DNA from: Gp6-AA40 sp032156805
GTDB lineage: Bacteria > Acidobacteriota > Vicinamibacteria > Vicinamibacterales > UBA2999
Direction: 5' to 3'
NCBI GenBank assembly: GCA_032156805.1
Contig: JALDXQ010000008.1
Coordinates: forward strand, 1 to 64,000
Length of the DNA: 64,000 nt
Positions 24,450 to 32,601 of the stretch are shown here, one piece after another (the first letter of the stretch is position 1; each line of letters opens with the position of its first letter). The notes beneath the pieces were generated by a model. It saw only the letters and a list, made by a program, of their open reading frames with translations, did not search any database and had not been told where the DNA came from. The position numbers were made by a program, and so were the translations under genes.

Positions 24450-24481
24450 GTGATTTTTCCGTGTGCTCGGGAGAAAATCAC
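24450..24481. promoter_or_regulatory. Palindrome in the E1/trmN6-like divergent spacer
   Basis: GTGATTTT (24450-24457) and AAAATCAC (24474-24481) form an 8-base inverted repeat with a 16-base centre, overlapping the likely promoter region of both divergent genes. Arm spacing is compatible with an operator for a dimeric regulator, but no regulator gene is adjacent. Confidence 0.35.
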
Positions 24482-24486
24482 ACCCG

Positions 24487-25323
24487 GTGTCTTTCGACAG
24501 TCACTTCAAAGGCTGGGCGAAACCGGGACCGGTCCCGCCCGGTGCGCTCTCGCCACCCGAGGTGCCGCCCGATGAGACGCTCGACGCGATCAGCGGGCAC
24601 TTCCGGATCTTTCAGCTTCGCGACGGTCACCGCTTCTCGACCGATGATGTCCTCGCGGCCTGGTATGGGACGAGCTGGGCACCAACGGCGTCGCGCGTGC
24701 TCGACCTCGGATCAGGCGTCGGCTCGGTCGGAATGATCGCGGCGTGGCGCCTGCCGGGAGCGCGGGTCGTCTCGATCGAAGCGCAGGAGGAAAGCGTCAG
24801 GCTCGCGCGCAAGTCGGCGATCTATAACGGGCTGGAGTCGCGCTACGACATCCGCCACAGCGATTTTCGCAGCGACCGTGCGTTGTCAGCCGACGAGACT
24901 TTCGACCTCGTGCTGGGAAGCCCGCCCTACTTCCCGCCCGGAACGGGCGTCGAGGGAGACCATCCGCAGAAAGTCGCGTGCCGCTTCGAGTTGCGTGGCG
25001 ACATCACCGACTACGCGCGCGTTGCCGGCCGTCACCTGGCGCCTGGCGGTGTCTTTGCCTGCGTGTTTCCTGAAGACCAGCGCACTCGGCTCGAGTCGGC
25101 TGCTCGCGCCGCAGACACGGTGATCGTGAGACGACGGCCCGTTGTCTTCCGCGAAGGCGAACCGCCGCTCGTGGGGCTCTTCCTGATGATGCGATCGGCC
25201 GATCTGCCCCCGGTCGCTCGCGGGCGAAGCTGGGTCGAGCCGCCGCTGATCATCCGCGCGGCTGATGGGTCGGTGCATCCCGAATACGCCGCAGTCAAAC
25301 TGGCTTTCGGCTTCCCCCCTTGA
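24487..25323 (+). CDS. tRNA1(Val) adenine-37 N6-methyltransferase family protein (TrmN6/YfiC-like)
   Basis: A 278-aa class I AdoMet methyltransferase. AdoMet motif I is LDLGSGVGSVGMIAAWRLP and the catalytic motif IV is GSPPYF (NPPY type). The preceding FRFSTDDVLAAWY-like segment (GHRFSTDDVLAA) is characteristic of the TrmN6 group, which methylates N6 of A37 in tRNA1(Val). Substrate assignment by family only. Start GTG 24487 is preferred over GTG 24463 because a GGGAG lies upstream and the longer form begins in a palindrome; both remain possible. Confidence 0.82.
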   Translation: MSFDSHFKGWAKPGPVPPGALSPPEVPPDETLDAISGHFRIFQLRDGHRFSTDDVLAAWYGTSWAPTASRVLDLGSGVGSVGMIAAWRLPGARVVSIEAQEESVRLARKSAIYNGLESRYDIRHSDFRSDRALSADETFDLVLGSPPYFPPGTGVEGDHPQKVACRFELRGDITDYARVAGRHLAPGGVFACVFPEDQRTRLESAARAADTVIVRRRPVVFREGEPPLVGLFLMMRSADLPPVARGRSWVEPPLIIRAADGSVHPEYAAVKLAFGFPP

Positions 25324-25369
25324 CCTTCTCGACCGCTTCGGCGAGCATCGCCGGCCGTAAGGATTATCA

Positions 25370-26875
25370 ATGACGAATCGCGTTGGCCTCTTTCTTCCAG
25401 TTGTCCTGTTGTATCCCTCTGTCGTGCTGGCGCAGACGCCACAGGCCTGCGAAGGCCTGCGCTCCTTGTCGCTCACCAACACAACCATCACGACATCCGC
25501 CGTCGTGACCGGCAGCTTCACACCGCCGGGCAGCTCCAATCCCAACGCCACGATCAGCAACCTCCCGCCGTTCTGCCGTGTGGCTGCCACGCTGAAGCCC
25601 ACCACCGACTCGGAGATCAACACCGAGATCTGGTTGCCGATGAGCGGCTGGAATCGGAGGCTGCAATCTGTGGGCAACGGCGCTTGGGCTGGTGTGATCC
25701 CGTATGCCGCGATGGCGGCGGCAGTGACGGGCGGCTACGTGACTGCCGGCACCGATACCGGTCATGTTGGCAACACGGCGAGCTTTGTTCCCGGCCATCC
25801 CGAACGCCTGGTGGACTACGGCTATCGTTCGGTCCACGAGATGACCATTGCAGCGAAAGCCGTGATTCGTGCGTTCTACGGAGAGGCGCAGCGGTACTCG
25901 TACTGGAACGGGTGCTCCACTGGCGGACGACAAGGGCTGATGGAAGCACAGCGCTTCCCGGCAGACTACGACGGCATCATCGCGGGCGCCCCGGTCAATG
26001 CCCGCGTGCATCAGATGATCTGGGAGCTCTGGGTCGCTCGAGCCGTGCACAAGGACGCGGCGAGTTACATTCCGCCGGCGAAGTACCGCCTGCTGAACGA
26101 CGCGGCTCTGGCGAAGTGTGACGCGGCCGACGGACTGAAAGACGGGCTCATCACGTCGCCCGATCGCTGTCGCGTGGATCCATCAGAGCTGCGATGTACT
26201 GGTGCTGACGGCCCATCATGCCTCACACCAGCTCAGGTCGATGCGGCAAAGAAGATCTATGCGCCTGCAACGAACCCGCGTACCGGGCGCGAGATCTTCC
26301 CCGCACTTCAGCCGGGCAGCGAGCTGGGATGGGCAGGACTGGCCGGACCCGAGCCGGTTCGCGAGGCGGTCGAGTTCTTTCAGTACGTCGTGTCGAACGA
26401 TCCGAAGTGGGATTTCCGCACGCTCGACTTCGATGCCGACGTCGCTCGCGCCGAGAAAGCCGCGAGCCAGATCATCGATGCGGTGGATCCGAACCTTCAG
26501 CCGTTCTTCGCGCGGGGCGGGAAGGTGCTCATGTATCACGGATGGAACGACCAGCTGGTTGCTCCAATGAACAGCGTCAACTACTACCAGGCGGTCGTGG
26601 CGGCCACGAAAGGTTCGGCCGATTCGATCCGTCTCTTCATGATGCCTGGTGTGACCCACTGCCGCGGCGGCGTTGGGCCCGACAACTTCGATCGGATGGC
26701 AGCGATCGAGCGATGGGTGGAAGGCAGTGAAGCGCCGAGGCAGATCATCGCCGAGCACCTCACCAAGGGCGTCGTCGATCGACGGCGGCCGTTGTGTCCG
26801 CATCCGCAGGTCGCGGTGTACGGAGGCACGGGAAGCGTCGATGAGGCGCAGAACTTTGCCTGTAAAGCACCGTAA
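25370..26875 (+). CDS. Secreted tannase/feruloyl esterase family protein
   Basis: A 501-aa esterase with a signal peptide (MTNRVGLFLPVVLLYPSVVLAQ). It matches the tannase/feruloyl esterase family: nucleophile Ser in NGCSTGGRQG preceded by the conserved Cys, the acid in the HGWNDQLVAP segment, and catalytic His followed by Cys in GVTHCRGG (the CS-D-HC arrangement, in which a disulfide links the Ser and His neighbourhoods). It would release phenolic acids from plant-derived esters outside the cytoplasm, consistent with a soil lifestyle. AAGGA precedes the ATG. Confidence 0.9.
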   Translation: MTNRVGLFLPVVLLYPSVVLAQTPQACEGLRSLSLTNTTITTSAVVTGSFTPPGSSNPNATISNLPPFCRVAATLKPTTDSEINTEIWLPMSGWNRRLQSVGNGAWAGVIPYAAMAAAVTGGYVTAGTDTGHVGNTASFVPGHPERLVDYGYRSVHEMTIAAKAVIRAFYGEAQRYSYWNGCSTGGRQGLMEAQRFPADYDGIIAGAPVNARVHQMIWELWVARAVHKDAASYIPPAKYRLLNDAALAKCDAADGLKDGLITSPDRCRVDPSELRCTGADGPSCLTPAQVDAAKKIYAPATNPRTGREIFPALQPGSELGWAGLAGPEPVREAVEFFQYVVSNDPKWDFRTLDFDADVARAEKAASQIIDAVDPNLQPFFARGGKVLMYHGWNDQLVAPMNSVNYYQAVVAATKGSADSIRLFMMPGVTHCRGGVGPDNFDRMAAIERWVEGSEAPRQIIAEHLTKGVVDRRRPLCPHPQVAVYGGTGSVDEAQNFACKAP

Positions 26876-26922
26876 GAGCGGCGCTGAAGAATCTTCGCGC
26901 CGCGCGTTAACAAGGAGGGGCT

Positions 26923-27357
26923 ATGAAGTTTCTGGGCATCCTGGCACTGTTGCTCGCCATGGCGATCGTCGTGCGCGCTGATGGCGTTCCTACCGTCGTT
27001 ACCTACGTTCATCACGACAAGGTGTCGGCGACGATGGCCAAGGGAGGCCAGATCATCAACGACAAGGGGCTGATCGTCCTGGCTCAGCGCCGCGGCGCCG
27101 GCGAGGCTGAGTTTCATGAAAAGACCAATCACGTTTTCATCATCGTCGAGGGCGAGGCGACGTTCGTCACCGGTGGCACGCTGGTGAACGGCAGGGATAC
27201 CGCCCCTGGTCAGCGTCGCGCGTCAGACGTCCAGGGCGGGCAGGTCCATCACCTGACGAAGGGCGATGTCATCACGATCCCGGCTAAGACACCGCACTGG
27301 TTCAAGGAGGTCCCGACGAAGACGATCGCCTACTACGCGATCAATACGGAACCCTAG
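26923..27357 (+). CDS. Exported cupin-domain protein
   Basis: A 144-aa protein with a signal peptide (MKFLGILALLLAMAIVVRA). The single cupin fold shows motif 1 residues around EFHEKTNHVFIIVEGEA and motif 2 around GDVITIPAKTPHWF; His residues suitable for metal binding are present in both. Function unknown; periplasmic single cupins may be isomerases, lyases or sensors. A strong AAGGAGGGG lies just before the start. It is 47 bases downstream of the tannase-like gene and probably co-transcribed with it. Confidence 0.87.
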   Translation: MKFLGILALLLAMAIVVRADGVPTVVTYVHHDKVSATMAKGGQIINDKGLIVLAQRRGAGEAEFHEKTNHVFIIVEGEATFVTGGTLVNGRDTAPGQRRASDVQGGQVHHLTKGDVITIPAKTPHWFKEVPTKTIAYYAINTEP

Positions 27358-27401
27358 CGAGGCGCGGCCTCAGACCGCCTCGCCGGGCTCAGCGTTTTCT
27401 G

Positions 27402-27418
27402 GCCCCGCTTCGCGGGGC
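27402..27418 (+). terminator. GC-rich hairpin between cupin and HAD genes
   Basis: GCCCCGC, loop TTC, GCGGGGC (27402-27418) is a very stable stem with no T-run after it. It may end transcription of the tannase-cupin unit by a factor-dependent route or stabilise the mRNA. Confidence 0.4.
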
Positions 27419-27497
27419 GAGCCGTCTTGACCGGGGAAACCTGATTCGTTGTCGGCAATCGAGCCGGTCAAGCCGGCGAGTGTCCAGGGAGGGCATC

Positions 27498-28343
27498 ATG
27501 ACGGGCTGGTCTGCGACATTCTCTCGCCGGAACTTCATGCGAACAGGGATCGCGGCGATGATTGGTGCGGAATGGAGCGCACGCAGCACCATGGCCTTTG
27601 GTGAAACGCAGACGTCGTCGCCGGCCAGGCCGGAGTCGGGAGCGGTGAAAGCGCTGGTGTTCGATGTCTTCGGCACCGTTGTCGACTGGCGCTCGTCGGT
27701 CGCGCAGGAAGTCGACCAACTGGCGAAGAAGAAGGGCTTTCAGGTCGATGGCGCGAAGTTCGCCGATGCGTGGCGCGCCGGCTATGGTCCCAGCATGAAC
27801 CGCGTGCGACAGGGTGAGCTTCCCTGGACGAAGCTCGATGCCCTGCACCGGATGATGCTCGACAAGATCCTGGTCGACTTCAAGATCACCAATCTGTCAG
27901 AGGCCGAGATCGACACGCTCAACCGTGCGTGGCACCGGTTGCGGCCGTGGCCCGACTCGGTCAGCGGCCTGACGCGGCTCAAGAAGCGCTTCATCATCGC
28001 GCCGCTCTCGAACGGCAACGTCTCGCTGATGACGAATCTCGCCAAGTTCGGGGGGCTCCCCTGGGACGTCATTCTGGGAGCGGAGCTGGCGCGGCACTAC
28101 AAACCGGACCGCGAGGTGTATCAATCGGCCGCCGACATCCTCGACCTGAAGGTGGGCGAGATCCTGATGGTGGCCGCTCATCTCGGCGACCTGCGAGCGG
28201 CAAAAGGCGTCGGCCTGCAGACCGCGTTCGTGCCGAGGCCGCTCGAATTGGGCCCGGGCGGCACGCCCGATCTGAAGCCGGATTCGACGGTCGACCTGAC
28301 GGCGACAGACTTCAACGACCTCGCCCGTCAGCTCGGCATCTGA
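27498..28343 (+). CDS. Tat-exported haloacid-dehalogenase type II family protein
   Basis: A 281-aa HAD-superfamily hydrolase: nucleophile Asp in LVFDVFGTVVDW, Ser in APLSNGNV, Lys in HYKPDREVY and the final acidic motif near AAHLGDLRAAK. The DVFGTVVDW pattern fits L-2-haloacid dehalogenase type II. Before it lies a twin-arginine signal (SRRNFMRTGIAAM), so the enzyme would be exported folded, which is unusual for this family. ATG 27498 is chosen because AGGGAGGG sits just upstream; a GTG at 27480 lies before that site. Stop and next gene are one base apart. Confidence 0.88.
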   Translation: MTGWSATFSRRNFMRTGIAAMIGAEWSARSTMAFGETQTSSPARPESGAVKALVFDVFGTVVDWRSSVAQEVDQLAKKKGFQVDGAKFADAWRAGYGPSMNRVRQGELPWTKLDALHRMMLDKILVDFKITNLSEAEIDTLNRAWHRLRPWPDSVSGLTRLKKRFIIAPLSNGNVSLMTNLAKFGGLPWDVILGAELARHYKPDREVYQSAADILDLKVGEILMVAAHLGDLRAAKGVGLQTAFVPRPLELGPGGTPDLKPDSTVDLTATDFNDLARQLGI

Positions 28344-28344
28344 G

Positions 28345-28809
28345 GTGGCCATTTCCGTTGGTGTGATCTCTGACACGCACGGCCTCCTGCGACCCGAGGC
28401 CGTCGCCGCGCTGGGTGGCTCGGAGCTGATACTTCACGCTGGCGATGTCGGTGACCCCGAGATCCTGAAAAGGCTTCGTCACATCGCTCCGACTGTTGCG
28501 GTGCGAGGAAACGTGGATACGGCCGCGTGGGCGAGCGTGCTGCCGATGACGGAAGTCGTCGAGATCGGCGAACTGCGGCTCTATATGCTCCACGACCTTG
28601 CCGCGCTCGACCTCGATGCGAAGGCGGCGGGATTTGCCGCCGTCATTTCAGGGCACACGCATCGCCCCGTCGCAGACATGCGCGGTCGTGTGCTGTATCT
28701 GAATCCTGGCAGCGCGGGGCCTCGCCGATTCTCGCTGCCGATTGCGGTGGCACGGCTTCAGATCGACGGCACGACACTGTCACACGAGATCGTGGAGTTG
28801 CGACCCTGA
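28345..28809 (+). CDS. YfcE-type metallophosphoesterase
   Basis: A 154-aa calcineurin-like phosphodiesterase of the YfcE/MJ0936 group. Metal-binding motifs are ISDTHG (DxH), HAGDVGD (GDxxD), RGNVD (GNxD), and GHTHRP (GHxH). These small enzymes hydrolyse phosphodiesters in vitro; the natural substrate is unknown. The GTG start comes one base after the HAD stop, indicating an operon. Confidence 0.92.
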   Translation: MAISVGVISDTHGLLRPEAVAALGGSELILHAGDVGDPEILKRLRHIAPTVAVRGNVDTAAWASVLPMTEVVEIGELRLYMLHDLAALDLDAKAAGFAAVISGHTHRPVADMRGRVLYLNPGSAGPRRFSLPIAVARLQIDGTTLSHEIVELRP

Positions 28810-28814
28810 AGCAG

Positions 28815-28888
28815 TCCTATCCAGCGTCCTCGCACCAAGGACCAAGGACTGACGAAGAACCAGGGCCCAAGAACCGAGGACGATCAGT
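28815..28888. repeat. ACCAAGG-type heptamer array with inverted ends
   Basis: The spacer between the convergent phosphoesterase and dehydrogenase genes contains ACCAAGG ACCAAGG ACTGACG AAGAACC AGGGCCC units. It is bounded by the inverted pair CGTCCTCG (28825-28832) and CGAGGACG (28875-28882). A related ACCAAGC ACCAAGG run precedes the VOC gene at 56408-56424. Confidence 0.6.
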
Positions 28889-28893
28889 AAGGC

Positions 28894-29973
28894 TCACGCT
28901 GGCTGCCGACTCGCGGTCATCGCCGCCGTCACGGCCTTCGTCATGTCCGCGGTTGTCGCGCGACCACCGAGATCGGGAGTCTTCACGCGTTCATCGGCCA
29001 GGACCGATTCGATCGCAGACAGAATACGGTCGTACGCCGCGCGCTCGCCGAGATGGTCGAGCATCATCGCGCCCGCCCAGATTGCCGCGATCGGGTTGGC
29101 GATTCCCTGGCCAGCAATGTCGGGTGCCGAGCCGTGAATCGGCTCGAACATCGATGGAGTGGTGCGATCCGGGTTGATGTTGCCCCCGGGTGCGACGCCG
29201 AGGCTGCCCGAGATCGCCGAGCCGATGTCGGTGATGATGTCGCCAAACAGGTTCGACGCGACGATCACGTCGAGCGTCTGTGGATGCGTCACCATCCGCG
29301 CGCACAGCGCGTCCACGTGGTACTTCCGCAGTTCGACCTCGGGGAACTCCTTTGCGACAGAAGCGACGACCTCGTCCCACATCACCATGGCGTGCTGCAA
29401 TGCGTTCGACTTCGTGGCGCTCGCCAGTAGCTTTCGGGGGCGTGACGCCGCCAGCTTGAACGCGTAGCGCGCGATGCGCTCGATGCCATGTCGAGTGAAC
29501 ACGCCGGTCTGCTCGGCCACTTCCTGCGGTGTTCCCCGATGCAGCCGTCCACCGATTCCGCAGTACTCACCCTCGGAGTTCTCGCGCACGCAGATCATGT
29601 CGATATCCGCCGCGCCGCGCCCGGCGAGCGGTGACGAGATACCTGGCAGCAGACGCATCGGCCGCAGGTTGACCCACTGACCAAGACGTTGGCGCAACGG
29701 CAGGATCAGTTCCCGTGCCGAGATGTGATCGGCCACTCGAGGATCGCCGATCGCGCCGAGGTAAATCGCGTCGAACCTCATGAGGCGATCGACGCCGTCG
29801 TCGTCCATCATGCGACCGTGCTGAAGGTAGTAGTCGCATCCCCAGGGGATCTGCGTGAACTCGCACCGGAAGCCGCCCTGTTCGGCAGCAAGATTCAGGA
29901 CATCGATGGCTGCGGGAACGACTTCTTTGCCAATGCCGTCTCCGGCAATCACTGCAATGCGATAGTTCTTCAT
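28894..29973 (-). CDS. D-malate/tartrate dehydrogenase family protein (isocitrate/isopropylmalate DH superfamily)
   Basis: A 359-aa NAD-dependent beta-hydroxyacid oxidative decarboxylase. GDGIGKEVV at the start, VNLRPMRLLPG, the substrate-binding ICVRENSEGEYCG, catalytic Lys region SATKSNALQHAM, metal Asp region SNLFGDIITDIGSAI and NAD-binding HGSAPDIAGQGIANPIA are all visible. The pattern is closest to DmlA/TtuC (D-malate or tartrate dehydrogenase), not LeuB, because no leucine genes are nearby. A sodium:solute symporter gene lies 54 bases upstream on the same strand and could import the substrate. Confidence 0.88.
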   Translation of the reverse strand: MKNYRIAVIAGDGIGKEVVPAAIDVLNLAAEQGGFRCEFTQIPWGCDYYLQHGRMMDDDGVDRLMRFDAIYLGAIGDPRVADHISARELILPLRQRLGQWVNLRPMRLLPGISSPLAGRGAADIDMICVRENSEGEYCGIGGRLHRGTPQEVAEQTGVFTRHGIERIARYAFKLAASRPRKLLASATKSNALQHAMVMWDEVVASVAKEFPEVELRKYHVDALCARMVTHPQTLDVIVASNLFGDIITDIGSAISGSLGVAPGGNINPDRTTPSMFEPIHGSAPDIAGQGIANPIAAIWAGAMMLDHLGERAAYDRILSAIESVLADERVKTPDLGGRATTADMTKAVTAAMTASRQPA

Positions 29974-30027
29974 GTCTGCCTACAGCGTAGGCCGGACCCC
30001 GCTCTGCGGACCGGCGGCAAAGTGGAT

Positions 30028-31428
30028 CTACGAGACGGGATCCGCCCTGCGGTTCAAAAGCATCACGACGAAGAACGCGACCGCCGCTGCGATCAGACCC
30101 GATAGCGTAGGGTCCAGCCACGGATAGCGTCCGGCAACCCCAAAGCGTACCACGAGCAGCACGGCGACGCCCGCGGCAATGGCCGCGAGGGCTTCAGCCC
30201 GGCCGGCTCGGCGCGAGTAGAGCCCACCGAGCACGGGAACGAACAGGCTCACTCCGAGCAGCGAGTAGAAGACGGTCATCGCCTGGACGATGGTGCCGAG
30301 GTAGATCGAGAGCAGGACGCCGAGTACTCCGCCCGCGACAGCCGCAATGCGAGCGACCAGCAGCAACTCGCCGTCCGATGCCGTGGGCCGAACGTACCTC
30401 TGAAAGAGGTCCTTCGAGACCGACGTAGAGATCATGAAGAGGATCGCGTCGCAGGTGTCGACCTCGGTCGAGAAAACTGCCGCCAGCGCCAGCGCGCCGA
30501 TCCAGGCTGGCAGCAACTGAGTGAGCACGGTCGGGAGCACGAGGTCGGGTGCGACGTCCGGCGGCAACGCGACGCGCCCGGTCATCCCGATCAGCACCGG
30601 GAGAAACGCGAACAGCATCAGCGCCGCTCCGTTCAGAGCCACACCCAATCGGAGTGCCCGCGCGCTTTCGGCGCCGTACGACTTCTGAATCAGGCCCGGG
30701 GAGATCACGAATGCTGGCCCCGTGAGCGCGAGAAGCGTCCATCCTGATCCGGGGCCCGATGAGTGCGTGATGTCAGCGAAGGTGGCGGGAAGAGATGCCG
30801 ACGCAAACGCGTCCGGACCTCCAACGCCACTGACGGCAAACGGCACCGCCACTGCGAAGCCGACCAGCATGACGATCAGTTGCAGCGTATTGACCCACGC
30901 CGTGCCGAGCAGTCCGCCGGCAGTGAAGTAGATCGTCATGATGCCGCCGCCGATGACCGATCCGACCCAGCGTGGCGCGCCGGTCAGCACGTTGATGATC
31001 GCGGCGCCGGCAATGAGCTGTGCGGCAAGGATCCACAGACTGCCAAAGCAGACGAGGCTCGTGATCACCGCGCGGACGGTCGGACCATAGCGAAACTCGA
31101 GAAAGTCGCCCGTGGTGTAGAAGCCGTGCTCTTTCGCGAGCGCCCAAAGTTTTGGGCCGACCCAGAAGGCGAGAGCAAACGATGCGATACCGGCGGAGCC
31201 GCTCCACCACCACGCGTTCAGCCCTTCGCGATACGCGAGGCCGGCGACGTTGACCGTCGCGCCGGCGCCGATATTGGCCGCCAGCATCGACGACAGCACG
31301 AGGCCGGGTCCAAGGCTTCGCCCGGCAACGAAAAACGCGCTGCTCGTCCTTACGTATCGCGCGGTCCACAGACCGAGGGCGACCACGGTCAGGGAGTACA
31401 CGACGAGCAGAACGAGATGCAGGCTCAT
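30028..31428 (-). CDS. Sodium:solute symporter (SSS family)
   Basis: A 466-aa integral membrane protein with about 13 predicted transmembrane helices. The LeuT-fold SSS pattern is seen in the unwound first core helix (LSSMLAANIGAGATVNVAGLA) and the sodium-site segment around VFSTEVDTCDAILFMISTSVSKD. The substrate is unknown; family members move sugars, carboxylates, amino acids or vitamins. It heads a two-gene unit with the D-malate/tartrate-type dehydrogenase, which suggests, but does not show, a dicarboxylate. The start abuts a TTCAGAA heptamer array. Confidence 0.9.
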   Translation of the reverse strand: MSLHLVLLVVYSLTVVALGLWTARYVRTSSAFFVAGRSLGPGLVLSSMLAANIGAGATVNVAGLAYREGLNAWWWSGSAGIASFALAFWVGPKLWALAKEHGFYTTGDFLEFRYGPTVRAVITSLVCFGSLWILAAQLIAGAAIINVLTGAPRWVGSVIGGGIMTIYFTAGGLLGTAWVNTLQLIVMLVGFAVAVPFAVSGVGGPDAFASASLPATFADITHSSGPGSGWTLLALTGPAFVISPGLIQKSYGAESARALRLGVALNGAALMLFAFLPVLIGMTGRVALPPDVAPDLVLPTVLTQLLPAWIGALALAAVFSTEVDTCDAILFMISTSVSKDLFQRYVRPTASDGELLLVARIAAVAGGVLGVLLSIYLGTIVQAMTVFYSLLGVSLFVPVLGGLYSRRAGRAEALAAIAAGVAVLLVVRFGVAGRYPWLDPTLSGLIAAAVAFFVVMLLNRRADPVS

Positions 31429-31430
31429 GT

Positions 31431-31456
31431 AATTCAGAATTCAGGATTCAGAATTA
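31431..31456. repeat. TTCAGAA heptamer array between P1 peptidase and symporter
   Basis: AATTCAGAATTCAGGATTCAG then AATTA: three 7-base units whose ends (GTAATTC/GAATTAC) are complementary. The TAA stop of the P1-family peptidase (31454-31456) lies inside it, and the symporter ATG follows at once on the minus strand. Confidence 0.75.
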
Positions 31457-32545
31457 CTTGAATCTCGAGGGGATCGTGCCAAGATCCCGCGCGGCAGGAA
31501 GACCTCCTGAAGATGTGGCCTGAACGGCGGCGCGTACGATCGCTTCGGAAAGAGCGTCGGCTGCCAGCGCGCCAATCGCGGTGACGTCGGCTTCGCCCGT
31601 CCATGTCGCGGTTGCGAGCGAGAACACCGTGTCACCGTCAGCGGTGGTGTGCGACGGCACCACGGCACGCGCCAATCCATCGTCAGCCATCAGCGCCACG
31701 CGGTTGACCTGAGACTTGGTGAGGCGAGCGTTCGTCGCGACGATCGCGATCGTGGTGTTTCCTCCGGGCTGAGGTGCGCCCGTTGCGGGCAAGGGGGATC
31801 GAAGCAGGACGCGAGCGTCCGCCAGGCGTTTTCCATCTTCGGTGCGGATACCGGCAACGACGCTGCCCGTCGTCGGGTCGACCACGTCACCGACCGCATT
31901 GACGGCGGCGATGGCGCCAACGACGAGACCGTTCGAGAGCGTGATCGACGCGGAACCGATTCCAGCTTTCATGGCACGGTCGCGGCCGCCGCGGAGCTTG
32001 CCGACCGTCGCGCCCGCCCCTGCACCAACATTGCCTTCGGCGACCGGCCCGTTGCTTGCGACCGTCGCTGCGCGGTATCCGCAGTCTGCGGTCGGCCTGA
32101 TGCTCGAATCGCCGCCGAACCCAAGATCCATCAGCACTGCCGCGGGAACGATCGGGACCACTGTTCCCGCGACGGCGTAGCCAATTTTGCGCTCTTCCAG
32201 ATAGCGGACGACGCCTTGAGCGGCGTCGAGACCGTACGCGCTGCCACCGGTCAGCACGATCGCGTTGACGCGTTCCACCATGTTCAGTGGATCGAGCAGA
32301 TCCGTCTCCCGTGTGCCCGGTGCGGCGCCGCGCTGTGACACACCACCGATCGCCCCGGCGCTATCGACGAGGATGACTGTGCATCCAGTCGGCCGTTCAG
32401 CGAGCGTGTGGTGGCCGACCCTGAGCCCGGTGACCTGAGTCAGGCCCTTTCCAGGTGCCATTTGCTTCACCGTCGACTGAACCTGGGTTGAAACCGTAGC
32501 GGCAGCCGCCAGCGTGACCACGACCGCCACCAGCTTCCACGTCAT
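31454..32545 (-). CDS. Exported P1-family (DmpA-like) aminopeptidase
   Basis: A 363-aa P1-family protein related to the DmpA L-aminopeptidase/D-esterase and beta-peptidyl aminopeptidases, which are N-terminal nucleophile enzymes activated by self-cleavage. The nucleophile is expected to be the Ser in KAGIGSAS, preceded by VGKLRGG. The GGSAYGLDAA motif in the alpha half and NNNT-like GGNTTIAIVATNA in the beta half fit the family. A signal peptide (MTWKLVAVVVTLAAAATVS) indicates export. ATG 32545 has GGAG upstream. The longer in-frame form runs through a repeat and is rejected. Confidence 0.9.
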   Translation of the reverse strand: MTWKLVAVVVTLAAAATVSTQVQSTVKQMAPGKGLTQVTGLRVGHHTLAERPTGCTVILVDSAGAIGGVSQRGAAPGTRETDLLDPLNMVERVNAIVLTGGSAYGLDAAQGVVRYLEERKIGYAVAGTVVPIVPAAVLMDLGFGGDSSIRPTADCGYRAATVASNGPVAEGNVGAGAGATVGKLRGGRDRAMKAGIGSASITLSNGLVVGAIAAVNAVGDVVDPTTGSVVAGIRTEDGKRLADARVLLRSPLPATGAPQPGGNTTIAIVATNARLTKSQVNRVALMADDGLARAVVPSHTTADGDTVFSLATATWTGEADVTAIGALAADALSEAIVRAAVQATSSGGLPAARDLGTIPSRFK

Positions 32546-32556
32546 AGATCGCTCCA

Positions 32557-32580
32557 GGTCCGGCTGAAGCCGGACACTAC
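32557..32580 (+). repeat. Dispersed palindrome GTCCGGCTGAAGCCGGAC, copy 3
   Basis: Exact consensus core with ACTAC tail, between the panC stop and the P1 peptidase start. It is followed by a short run of TACTCCACGTACTCTACG-like repeats (32581-32602). Confidence 0.88.
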
Positions 32581-32601
32581 ATACTCCACGTACTCTACGT
32601 A

